A DNA stretch of 28,946 nt from JBBDNV01 sp040877415 (GTDB taxonomy: Bacteria; Planctomycetota; Planctomycetia; Pirellulales; PALSA-1355): the NCBI GenBank assembly GCA_040877415.1, contig JBBDNV010000065.1, forward strand, positions 1-28,946, given 5' to 3'. This document shows, in pieces, positions 1 through 6,700 of this stretch. Position 1 is the stretch's first letter. Each line of letters opens with the position of its first letter. The translations under genes and the position numbers were made by a program. Under the pieces are notes generated by a model. The model was not told the origin of the DNA. It saw nothing but the letters and a program-made list of their open reading frames with translations, and did no database searches.

Positions 1-60
1 AGCCGAAGCCAGGGCGCAAGACTAAATCAGCGTATTTCCAACTCAGGACACTAGCAGGCC

Positions 61-146
61 GTTGAAAAATGGGACTGGCTCCGAGCACGTCGCGGCAAGA
101 CCCGCTAAAAACGGCGGTCGCGAGGTGCCTGTCCCAATTTTTCAAC
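61..146. repeat. REP-like imperfect palindrome, family A copy 1
   Basis: The left arm 61-79 (GTTGAAAAAT, then GGGAC, a mismatch, GGC) pairs with the right arm 127-146 (GCC, a mismatch, GTCCC, a bulged A, ATTTTTCAAC). That makes a long hairpin with a roughly 47-base internal part. The core GGGACTGGCTCCGAGC / GTGCCTGTCCC recurs at 2725-2794, so this is a dispersed element rather than a one-off terminator. It resembles the extragenic palindromes that RAYT-type transposases mobilise in other bacteria, but no such gene lies in the window. Confidence 0.7.
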
Positions 147-189
147 ACGCTGCTCGGGGTAATGCATGGGATACCGAATGACACTGTGT

Positions 190-218
190 TTCCCAAGCGG
201 CGGGCCATCGACTACAAT
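190..218 (+). promoter_or_regulatory. Possible sigma70-type promoter
   Basis: TTCCCA (190-195) and TACAAT (213-218) are separated by 17 bases and lie about 60 bases upstream of the ATG at 281. The -10 box matches the consensus at 5 of 6 positions and the -35 box at 4 of 6. Found by eye only. Confidence 0.33.
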
Positions 219-280
219 GGGCGCCGAACGCGAACCCGCCCGACGGTCCCGCCCCAACGACTCAAAACCCGGAGAAACGG

Positions 281-1468
281 ATGCGATTCCATACGGTTGC
301 CCGGCTGTGCCTGACCGTTTGTCTCGTGCCGCCCGGCATGGCCGCGGCCGGTTCGCCCGGTCTGGCGCCGCTCGTGCAAACTTTGCGAAACGTCCAGCCC
401 GAAGGCAAAGGGCATCTGGCTGCCACCTCGGCCTGGGCCGAACTGACCGAACAGGCCGGCGTCGACGATTTGCCGACGATCCTGGCCGGTATGGACGGCG
501 CCTCTCCGTTGGCGGCCAATTGGCTGCGGGCCGCCGTCGATACAATCGCCGAACGGCATTTGCACGTCAATGGCACGCTGCCGACCCAAGGCCTGGAGGA
601 GTTCCTCGGCCAAAAGAAGCACAACCCGCGGGCTCGCCGGCTGGCCTTCGAATGGATTGCCCGCGTCGATCCGGCGGCGCCTCTCCGCCTGATTCCCGGC
701 ATGCTCGACGATCCGAGTCTCGAATTGCGGCGCGACGCCGTGGCGCGGCTTCTCACGGCGGCCGAGAAGTCCCTGGCCGAAAAAAATGAGCGCGAAGCGT
801 TGGCGACGTATCGCAAGGCGCTCGTCTCGGCCCGCGACCTGGACCAGGTGAAAATCATTACCGAAGCGCTCCAAAAGCTGGGCCAGCCGGTCGATTTGGC
901 CCACCACTACGGCTTCGTGCAGGACTGGATGCTCATCGGGCCGTTCGACAATCACGGCGGCAAGGGATTTGACAAGATCTATCCGCCCGAGGAGGCGGTC
1001 GATTTCGCCGCCGCCTGTTCGACCCCCGGCGGCACGCTCCGCTGGACGCGGCATCACACCGACGACGACTACGGCGCGGTCGATCTCAACAAGGCGGTCG
1101 GCAAGCACATGGGCGCGGCCGGCTACGCCGCGGCCGAATTCCAAAGCGTCGCGCGCCGCCCGATCGAGCTGCGGCTGGGCTCCGAAAACGCCGTCAAGAT
1201 CTGGCTCAACGGAAAACTGCTCGCGTCGACCGAGGCTTATCACTCCAACAGCGCCATGGATCAATACATCGGCCGCGGCCAGCTCGAGCCGGGCCGCAAT
1301 GTGATCCTGGTCAAAGTCTGTCAGAACGAAATGACCGTCGACTGGGCCCAGAACTGGACCTTTCAACTCCGCGCGAGCGACTCGATCGGAAAGGCCGTGC
1401 TTTCGACCGACCGGCCGCCGCCCAAATCGGGCGCCGATCAAACCGCCGCCAAGGCGAACAAGGAGTAA
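281..1468 (+). CDS. Secreted planctomycete protein with alpha-helical region and C-terminal beta-sandwich-like region
   Basis: This 395-residue protein has an N-terminal signal peptide (about residues 1-24, hydrophobic core LCLTVCLVPPGMAAA). Residues about 30-200 are helical and resemble HEAT-type scaffolding, with a run on paired decline and re-use of helices around LRRDAVARLL. From about residue 210 a segment beginning DWMLIGPFDN leads into a beta-rich part with IELRLGSENAVKIWLNGKLL, resembling the sugar-binding or PA14-like sandwich seen in secreted planctomycete proteins. The ATG is preceded by GGAGAAACGG. Only three bases separate it from the downstream beta-propeller gene, so the two are probably one transcript and may act together outside the cytoplasmic membrane. 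I do not recognise a catalytic motif and no exact function is proposed. Confidence 0.8.
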   Translation: MRFHTVARLCLTVCLVPPGMAAAGSPGLAPLVQTLRNVQPEGKGHLAATSAWAELTEQAGVDDLPTILAGMDGASPLAANWLRAAVDTIAERHLHVNGTLPTQGLEEFLGQKKHNPRARRLAFEWIARVDPAAPLRLIPGMLDDPSLELRRDAVARLLTAAEKSLAEKNEREALATYRKALVSARDLDQVKIITEALQKLGQPVDLAHHYGFVQDWMLIGPFDNHGGKGFDKIYPPEEAVDFAAACSTPGGTLRWTRHHTDDDYGAVDLNKAVGKHMGAAGYAAAEFQSVARRPIELRLGSENAVKIWLNGKLLASTEAYHSNSAMDQYIGRGQLEPGRNVILVKVCQNEMTVDWAQNWTFQLRASDSIGKAVLSTDRPPPKSGADQTAAKANKE

Positions 1469-1471
1469 GGG

Positions 1472-2710
1472 GTGACTCAATCCGCAACTGTCGTGGTTCG
1501 CACGGCAATCGTGCTGTTGGCCGTCGGCCTCGTCGCCGTCGGCGCCGCCGCCGATTGGCCGCAATTTCGTGGCTCGAACAGCAATAGCGTCACCCGCGAC
1601 GCGCAGCCGCCCGTCGATTGGTCCGATCCCCAAGGGCGCAACATCGCCTGGAAGGCGAGCCTGCCGGGGCGCGGGCCTTCGAGCCCCATCGTGGTCGGCT
1701 CGCGAGTCGTCGTCACTTGCTCGAGCGGAATTAACCAGGATCGCCTGCACGTCTTGTGCTTCGACGCCGAAAGCGGCAAGCCGCTTTGGGAGCGGCAATT
1801 CTGGGCCACGGGCCGCACGCTCAGCCATCCCACCAGCGCCAACGCCGCGCCCACCCCGGCCAGCGACGGAAAACTGATCTTTGCGTTCTACTCGTCCAAC
1901 GACCTGGCATGTCTCGACCTGGACGGAAATCTCAAATGGTTCCGTGGGCTCGCGCAGGATTTTCCCCAGGCCGGAAACGACGTGGGCATGTCGAGCTCTC
2001 CGGTCGTGATCGGCGACGTGGTGGTCGCGCAAGTCGAGTGCCAGGGCGACTCGTTCGCCGCGGGGATCGACAAGAACACCGGTCAAAGCCGCTGGCGCGT
2101 CGCCCGGCCGCGCGAATCGAGCTGGTCGTCGCCCGTCGTCATGCGCGGCGCCGAAAGCGGCGATGACGCGGTGCTCCTGCAATCGCCCTTGCAAATCTCC
2201 GCCTACCGCGCCGACGACGGCAAGGAGCTTTGGACCTACAAGGCCGCTTGCGACGGCATTTCGTCGGCCGCCGCGGTGGACGGAATCGTTTACGTTCCAT
2301 CGAAGGGCATGACGGCGATCAAACCCGCCGGCAGCTCCGAGCCCCAAATCGTCTGGAACGCCCAAAACCTGCAACCCGGCGCCGCCAGCGTCGTGGTGGA
2401 GGGCGGGCGGATCCTGCTGATCAACCAGGCCGGCGTGTTGACCTGCGCGAATGCGGCCGACGGCGAGATCTTGTGGCGCACCCGGTTGGATGGCGAGTTT
2501 TGGGGCACCCCGGCGCTGGCCGGCAACCGCTTGTACTGCCTGAGTCAAAAGGGAACGGCCCAGGTCGTTGAAATCAGCGCCGACGGCAAGCGGGGCGAAA
2601 TCGTGGGCACCGGCCAACTGGACGGCGTCATTCTATGTTCGCCCGCCATTGTCTCGGGCGCGCTGTACGTCCGCAGCGACGGCCATCTCTGGAAGATCGC
2701 CGCGCCGTGA
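1472..2710 (+). CDS. Secreted PQQ-like beta-propeller repeat protein
   Basis: A 412-residue exported protein starting at GTG, with AAGGAG overlapping the end of the preceding gene as ribosome binding site. Residues 1-27 form a signal peptide ending AVGAAA. The mature part begins DWPQFRGSNSNS, the hallmark opening of planctomycete PQQ-like WD/quinoprotein repeat proteins. Blade motifs recur: DAESGKPLWERQF, DLDGNLKWFRG, DKNTGQSRWRV, DDGKELWTYKA and ADGEILWRTRL, which is the A-x-D-x-x-T/S-G-x-x-x-W pattern of an eight-bladed propeller. No haem-binding CxxCH and no dehydrogenase active-site disulfide is visible, so it is more likely a scaffold or binding protein than a PQQ alcohol dehydrogenase. 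The pairing with the upstream secreted protein suggests a common extracytoplasmic job. Confidence 0.9.
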   Translation: MTQSATVVVRTAIVLLAVGLVAVGAAADWPQFRGSNSNSVTRDAQPPVDWSDPQGRNIAWKASLPGRGPSSPIVVGSRVVVTCSSGINQDRLHVLCFDAESGKPLWERQFWATGRTLSHPTSANAAPTPASDGKLIFAFYSSNDLACLDLDGNLKWFRGLAQDFPQAGNDVGMSSSPVVIGDVVVAQVECQGDSFAAGIDKNTGQSRWRVARPRESSWSSPVVMRGAESGDDAVLLQSPLQISAYRADDGKELWTYKAACDGISSAAAVDGIVYVPSKGMTAIKPAGSSEPQIVWNAQNLQPGAASVVVEGGRILLINQAGVLTCANAADGEILWRTRLDGEFWGTPALAGNRLYCLSQKGTAQVVEISADGKRGEIVGTGQLDGVILCSPAIVSGALYVRSDGHLWKIAAP

Positions 2711-2724
2711 GCGGCCGTGGAAAT

Positions 2725-2794
2725 AAAGGGGACTGGCTCCGAGCAGGGGGTCTTTTTTCGCCGACAAAGCATCCGCTCGGTGCCTGTCCCCTTT
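2725..2794. repeat. REP-like imperfect palindrome, family A copy 2
   Basis: AAAGGGGAC (2725-2733) pairs with GTCCCCTTT (2786-2794). After a T-T mismatch GGC pairs with GCC, and after a second T-T mismatch CCGAGC (2739-2744) pairs with GCTCGG (2775-2780). Eighteen of twenty positions pair around a 30-base loop. It shares its core with the element at 61-146. It fills the gap between the beta-propeller gene and aroA and might also terminate transcription, though no U-run follows. Confidence 0.75.
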
Positions 2795-2838
2795 CTTTCA
2801 AAACGCAGCTCGACAAAACGAGCCGCAACGCGCGTTTT

Positions 2839-4128
2839 ATGTCGACCATCGAGATTCAACCCGTCGCGGCGCCCCCCAATGCTCGCATCCGCCCGCCGGG
2901 CTCAAAGAGCCTGACCAATCGGGCGCTCGTGTGCGCGGCCCTGGCCCGCGGCACGTCGACGCTGGAAGGAGTGCTCGAAAGCGACGACACGCGGGTGATG
3001 ATCGAGGCGCTCGGCGCGTTGGGAGTGCCGATCCGCGTGGATCACCATACCCACGTTGCCGAGGTGAGCGGATGCGGCGGCAAGATTCCAGCCGCGTCGG
3101 CCGATCTGTACGTCGCCAACAGCGGCACCACGGTCCGGTTTCTCACGGCGCTCGTGGCGCTTGCGCACGGCACGTTTCGCTTGCACGGCACGCCGCGCAT
3201 GCACGAGCGGCCGATCGGCGATCTGCTCGACGCGCTAGCGCAGCTCGGCGTGCGCGCCGAAAGCGAGGCCGGCAACGGTTGTCCGCCGGTCGTCGTACGC
3301 GCCGCCGGCCTGAAACGATCCAAGGCCTCGATGCGCGCCCACGTTTCCAGCCAGTTCCTCAGCGGCCTGTTAATGGCCGCGCCGTGCGCCGATGGCAAAG
3401 CCGGCGCGCCCCTGGAAATCGAAATCCTCGGATCGTTGGTTTCGAAACCCTACGTCGAGATGACGCTGGCAGTCATGCGGGCCTTCGGCGCCAAGGTCGA
3501 CGCGGATCGCGATTTGACACGTTTCGAGATCGCCCCCGGGGGCTATTCGCCGCGGCGGTACGAAATCGAGCCCGACGCGTCGGCCGCCAGTTACTTCTGG
3601 GCCGCCGCGGCCATCACCGGCGGCCGCGTTCTGGTCGAAGGGCTGGGGAGAAGCAGCTTGCAGGGGGACGTGGCGTTTTGCGACTGCCTGGCCCGAATGG
3701 GCGCAAACGTGCACGAGGACTGGCGCGGCACCACCGTCGAAGGCGGCCGGCTCGTGGGCATCGACGTCGACATGAACGCCATCAGCGACACCGTGCAAAC
3801 GCTAGCCAGTGTATCGCTTTTTGCCGAGGGGCCCACCAACATCAAGAACGTGGCCCACATTCGCCACCAGGAGACCGACCGCATCACCGCCCTGGCCACG
3901 GAGTTGCGAAAACTGGGCGCGGCGGTCGAAGAGCGCGCCGACGGACTGCGAATCGTGCCCGGCGTGCCGAGGGGCGCCGAGATCGACACCTACGACGATC
4001 ACCGCATGGCCATGAGCCTGGCGCTTGTGGGCTTGAAGATCCCCGGCGTCGTGATCCGCGACCCCCAATGCACCGCCAAAACGTATCCCGGCTTCTGGGA
4101 TGATCTCGCGCGATTGCGACGTGTTTAG
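2839..4128 (+). CDS. aroA: 3-phosphoshikimate 1-carboxyvinyltransferase (EPSP synthase)
   Basis: This cytoplasmic shikimate-pathway enzyme transfers the enolpyruvyl group of PEP to shikimate-3-phosphate, on the way to chorismate. The ATG at 2839 gives 429 residues, close to the family's usual 427. The longer open frame to 2635 would run through a repeat and the upstream gene. Family motifs are complete: GSKSLTNR (21-28, Lys23), NSGTTVR (94-100), SQFLSGLLMAAP, SDTVQTLA with the catalytic Asp, IRHQETDRI, DDHRMAM and CTAKTYPGFW near the C-terminus. Numbering matches the E. coli enzyme around 94-101. There the sequence reads Asn-Ser-Gly-Thr-Thr-Val-Arg-Phe, with Phe where E. coli has Pro101. No clear Shine-Dalgarno is seen. 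The gene stands alone, with no other shikimate gene in the window. Confidence 0.97.
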   Translation: MSTIEIQPVAAPPNARIRPPGSKSLTNRALVCAALARGTSTLEGVLESDDTRVMIEALGALGVPIRVDHHTHVAEVSGCGGKIPAASADLYVANSGTTVRFLTALVALAHGTFRLHGTPRMHERPIGDLLDALAQLGVRAESEAGNGCPPVVVRAAGLKRSKASMRAHVSSQFLSGLLMAAPCADGKAGAPLEIEILGSLVSKPYVEMTLAVMRAFGAKVDADRDLTRFEIAPGGYSPRRYEIEPDASAASYFWAAAAITGGRVLVEGLGRSSLQGDVAFCDCLARMGANVHEDWRGTTVEGGRLVGIDVDMNAISDTVQTLASVSLFAEGPTNIKNVAHIRHQETDRITALATELRKLGAAVEERADGLRIVPGVPRGAEIDTYDDHRMAMSLALVGLKIPGVVIRDPQCTAKTYPGFWDDLARLRRV

Positions 4129-4186
4129 CCCGGAGCCAACGGCGACGGGCAAGTGATTGGGGCTTCTGGGAAACCTTTGGGCCCAT

Positions 4187-4414
4187 TCACGCAACGGGAC
4201 GTTGCCGCTGCCGCGCGGACGACGACTGAAGCAGTTCGTCAGCACGGCGCAGTAGATCGCCCGACGATCCCGATGGCGCGCTGCCTGCGTCGCTGGCCTC
4301 GAAGCGCGCGTGGCAATGTTGGCACACCACGTGGCGGCCCAAATACTCCACGCGAACCTGCAAGCTTCGACCGCAGGTCGGGCACTCCTGTACGAAGTAA
4401 GTCGACCTCGACAT
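4187..4414 (-). CDS. Small zinc-ribbon protein, planctomycete type
   Basis: A 75-residue protein. The start is fixed by a strong GGAGGT six bases before the ATG at 4414; a longer frame to 4486 lacks such a site. Residues 1-40 form a compact zinc ribbon with CPTCG (Cys11, Cys14) and CQHCH (Cys31, Cys34), separated by the basic strand LQVRVEYLGR. The rest is a hydrophilic tail ending in Arg/Gln. The ribbon resembles the MSxSTYFVQxCPTCGR modules that planctomycetes carry as stand-alone proteins or at the front of signalling proteins (family recollection, not a search). It converges on aroA with a 58-base gap. A nucleic-acid or protein adaptor role is possible but not shown. Confidence 0.7.
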   Translation of the reverse strand: MSRSTYFVQECPTCGRSLQVRVEYLGRHVVCQHCHARFEASDAGSAPSGSSGDLLRRADELLQSSSARQRQRPVA

Positions 4415-4886
4415 GACGGTACCTCCATTACCTGAGCCCGTTTCCCAAAGCCCTGTCATCGTATGAAACGGCGCGAGTTTTCGCAATCATATTCGTCACG
4501 CCTTGCATGGCGCGCGGCGCCGGCAGCGCTCGTGAAAGAAATCACAATCGACGCTATCAAAGGCTGTCACTCACACTTGCGCTACGAGATTCTGAGCGTG
4601 CACGATCGCAGGCCCTGGCGGCAAAGTAAGCTTTCCGATTCGTCGAGGCGGTTCGGCTTTGGGCCCGTTAGGCGTTCTTCCCGAAGACACCAGCCTGTTC
4701 GATCAGGTTCGCGGCCCACGATCCGCAGCCGCTTTTGCGGCATGGAGTTGCGCATTTGCCAAGGCGCGCCAGGCGCCGCGTGCCCAAGGCGTCGTTGCCT
4801 CGCGAATCAGTCAATAATGGGTTAAACTACTGGCTGGCACGGTTTTTTTCTTGCAGTCATTTTCTCGTCCTGGCCGCTTCGAGCCC
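4415..4886. other. Intergenic region between the zinc-ribbon gene and the ABC operon
   Basis: This 472-base stretch lies between divergent genes. Open frames in it (for example 4463-4825) have no recognisable protein features. A possible minus-strand promoter for the zinc-ribbon gene lies at 4458-4486. No clear promoter for the plus-strand operon could be found, and no tRNA or small RNA fold was recognised. Confidence 0.5.
4458..4486 (-). promoter_or_regulatory. Possible sigma70-type promoter of the zinc-ribbon gene
   Basis: On the minus strand TTGCGA (4486-4481) is followed after exactly 17 bases by TACGAT (4463-4458). Each box matches consensus at 4 of 6. The predicted start of transcription would leave a leader of roughly 37 bases with GGAGGT near its end. 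Confidence 0.35.
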
Positions 4887-5879
4887 ATGGGAAACCAGCC
4901 GTTTAACGTCATCGTGATCCTGTTTTGGCTGGCGACGATGAGCTGGCTGGTGGTGGCCAAGATTCTGCCGCCGCTGCGGGTCGGCGAACCGCCCAACTAC
5001 GCCTCGATTCTCGAGCACTCCCACGACGAGCCGCCCGCCTCGTGGACGATCGAGATGCAGGGACGCACGATCGGTTGGGCGGCCAACAAGATCGTCCGCG
5101 GCACCGACGGCATCAGCCAGTTCTACAGCCGCGTTTACCTGGACGGGCTGCCGCTCGAGGAACTGGCGCCCGGCTGGCTGGCAAGCGTGCTCAAACCGGT
5201 CTTTTCCGAAATCCGCGAGATGGACGTCGACAAGCGGAGCCGTTTTGCGGTCGACCCGCTGGGACGGCTATCCGAGTTCGAATCGCGCGTCCGCCTGGCC
5301 GACGTGACCGACGCCATCAGGGTCCAAGGGAAAATCGACGGTTCGACGTTGCACCTGACGGTCACCTCGGGCGAGATTTCCGCCAGGCTGACCCGTTCCT
5401 TGTCACCCAATGCGCTGATGGGCGACGAGCTTTCGCCCCAGGCGCGGATGCCGGGATTGCGCGTCGGACAGACTTGGACCGTGCCGTTGTACAGCCCGTT
5501 TCGCGCGGCCACGAGCCCGCTCGAAATCCTGCAGGCGACCGTCGAGCGCGAGGACCGGTTTCATTGGGACGGTCAAACGGTCAACACGCGCATGATCGTC
5601 TACCGCGGCGACCCGGGCTCGGGACTGGCCGGCGACGAGCCGCGCGGCCGGATGTGGGTTCGCGACGACGGCGTCGTGCTGCGCCAGGAAGTTTCCGTCT
5701 TCAAGTCGCTCGTGCAATTCGAGCGGCTGCCGGCCGGTCGGGCCGAAGCCATCTGGAAAGCCTTGGGCGACGACTGGAGCCAGGCGATTCCCGCCGAGCT
5801 GGCCCGGCGATTGCTCGAGCGACTGCGCGGCGGCGCCCCGAGCGGCGAAGGCGAAGCGGCCGCTCCCGACGTCCCGTAG
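4887..5879 (+). CDS. Membrane-anchored protein of unknown function, first gene of ABC export operon
   Basis: Starting at the ATG at 4887 the protein has 330 residues (the frame is open from TTG 4851). One hydrophobic segment (about residues 5-27, VIVILFWLATMSWLVVAKIL) anchors a large soluble, beta-rich domain facing outward. That domain has repeated phrases such as WTIEMQGRTIGWAANKIV, FAVDPLGRLSEFESRVRL and MWVRDDGVVLRQEVSVF, which suggest a lipid- or substrate-carrying jelly-roll or beta-barrel similar to export accessory proteins. No known catalytic motif is present. It ends two bases before the ATPase gene, so co-expression with the transporter is very likely. Calling it the transporter's periplasmic partner is inference. 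Confidence 0.75.
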   Translation: MGNQPFNVIVILFWLATMSWLVVAKILPPLRVGEPPNYASILEHSHDEPPASWTIEMQGRTIGWAANKIVRGTDGISQFYSRVYLDGLPLEELAPGWLASVLKPVFSEIREMDVDKRSRFAVDPLGRLSEFESRVRLADVTDAIRVQGKIDGSTLHLTVTSGEISARLTRSLSPNALMGDELSPQARMPGLRVGQTWTVPLYSPFRAATSPLEILQATVEREDRFHWDGQTVNTRMIVYRGDPGSGLAGDEPRGRMWVRDDGVVLRQEVSVFKSLVQFERLPAGRAEAIWKALGDDWSQAIPAELARRLLERLRGGAPSGEGEAAAPDVP

Positions 5880-5881
5880 TA

Positions 5882-6700
5882 ATGGCGAGCGCCTGTTCGA
5901 TGATCGAGATCGACAACGTAACGCGCAAGTACGGCACGAAAGTGGCCGTCTCCCAGTTGACTCTCCGGATTCCGTCCGGAGAGCTGTTCGCTTTTTTGGG
6001 CCCCAACGGCGCGGGAAAGACCACCACCATCAAAATGATGGTGGGGCTTTTGCGCCCCAGCTCGGGCACCATCCGGCTGTGCGGTTACGACGTCGCCCTG
6101 CGGCAGTTGGCGGCCAATCGCTTGTTGGGCTACGTGCCCGACGTTCCGTACTTGTACGACAAGCTGTCGGGCATGGAGTTTCTGCGTTTCATCGCCGACA
6201 TGTACGGCCTGGAAAAGCCCGATCGCGACAATAAGATCGACGAGCAGATCGACACGTTCGCCATGCGCGACTTCGTCTGTGACCTGACCGAAAGCTACTC
6301 GCACGGCATGAAGCAGCGGCTCACTTTCGCCGCTGCCCTGCTGCACGATCCCAAGGTGCTCGTGATCGACGAGCCGATGGTCGGGCTCGACCCGCGCACC
6401 GTCCGGCTGGTGAAAGACCTGCTGCGGGCCAAGGCGGCCGGCGGGCAAACCATCTTCATGTCCACCCATCTGCTGGCCATCGCCGAGGAAATCGCCGACC
6501 GCGTGGGGATCGTCGACCAGGGGCGGTTGCGCTTTCTGGGCACGCTCGACGAGCTCGGCGAGCAACTGGCGACGCACGACGCGTCGCTCGAGGAATTGTA
6601 TCTCAGCTTCACCGCCGGCGACGCCGCCGGGCCGATCGAGCCGGACGAGCGCGACGGCCGGCCGCCGGCGCCCGCGATTCTCGAGGATCCCGCGTCGTGA
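5882..6700 (+). CDS. ABC transporter ATP-binding protein (ABC-2 export type)
   Basis: A 272-residue cytoplasmic ATPase that would power the permease encoded next. Walker A is GPNGAGKT (40-47), the signature is YSHGMKQ (139-145, with His in place of the usual Gly of SGG/SGGQ), Walker B is VLVIDE (159-164) followed by P-x-x-GLD, and the switch His is in STHLL. The Q-loop region reads GYVPDVPYLYDKLS and lacks the usual Gln, as in several ABC-2 ATPases that have YLPE there. The start ATG at 5882 follows the upstream stop by two bases; a second ATG at 5900 is also possible. The stop overlaps the GTG start of the permease. The last 35 residues are a Pro/Asp-rich tail. Confidence 0.93.
   Translation: MASACSMIEIDNVTRKYGTKVAVSQLTLRIPSGELFAFLGPNGAGKTTTIKMMVGLLRPSSGTIRLCGYDVALRQLAANRLLGYVPDVPYLYDKLSGMEFLRFIADMYGLEKPDRDNKIDEQIDTFAMRDFVCDLTESYSHGMKQRLTFAAALLHDPKVLVIDEPMVGLDPRTVRLVKDLLRAKAAGGQTIFMSTHLLAIAEEIADRVGIVDQGRLRFLGTLDELGEQLATHDASLEELYLSFTAGDAAGPIEPDERDGRPPAPAILEDPAS

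Larger units (their letters stand above)
1..280. other. Left-edge non-coding region upstream of the secreted-protein operon
   Basis: No convincing gene was found here. The short open frames fall inside a palindromic repeat (61-146) or run antisense or out of frame through the following gene. Positions 1-60 show nothing recognisable. Positions 147-280 hold a possible promoter (190-218) and the Shine-Dalgarno sequence GGAGAAACGG directly before the ATG at 281. Confidence 0.6.

Noticed and set aside
212..2617. Very long minus-strand frame of about 800 codons opposite the first two genes
   Set aside because: It is the mirror of two well-supported plus-strand genes; such long antisense frames are usual in GC-rich coding DNA.
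4680..4740. GTTCGATC and GGTTCGC strings suggesting a tRNA T-arm
   Set aside because: No acceptor stem, anticodon arm or D-arm could be fitted around them.
4463..4825. Open frame of 120 codons before the ABC operon
   Set aside because: Its amino-acid make-up is that of random GC-rich sequence, no ribosome site is present, and it covers the promoter region of the opposite gene.
4835..4855. TGGCAC followed by TTGCA upstream of the ABC operon, like a sigma54 promoter
   Set aside because: The GG and GC dinucleotides are 15 bases apart; sigma54 promoters need about 10.
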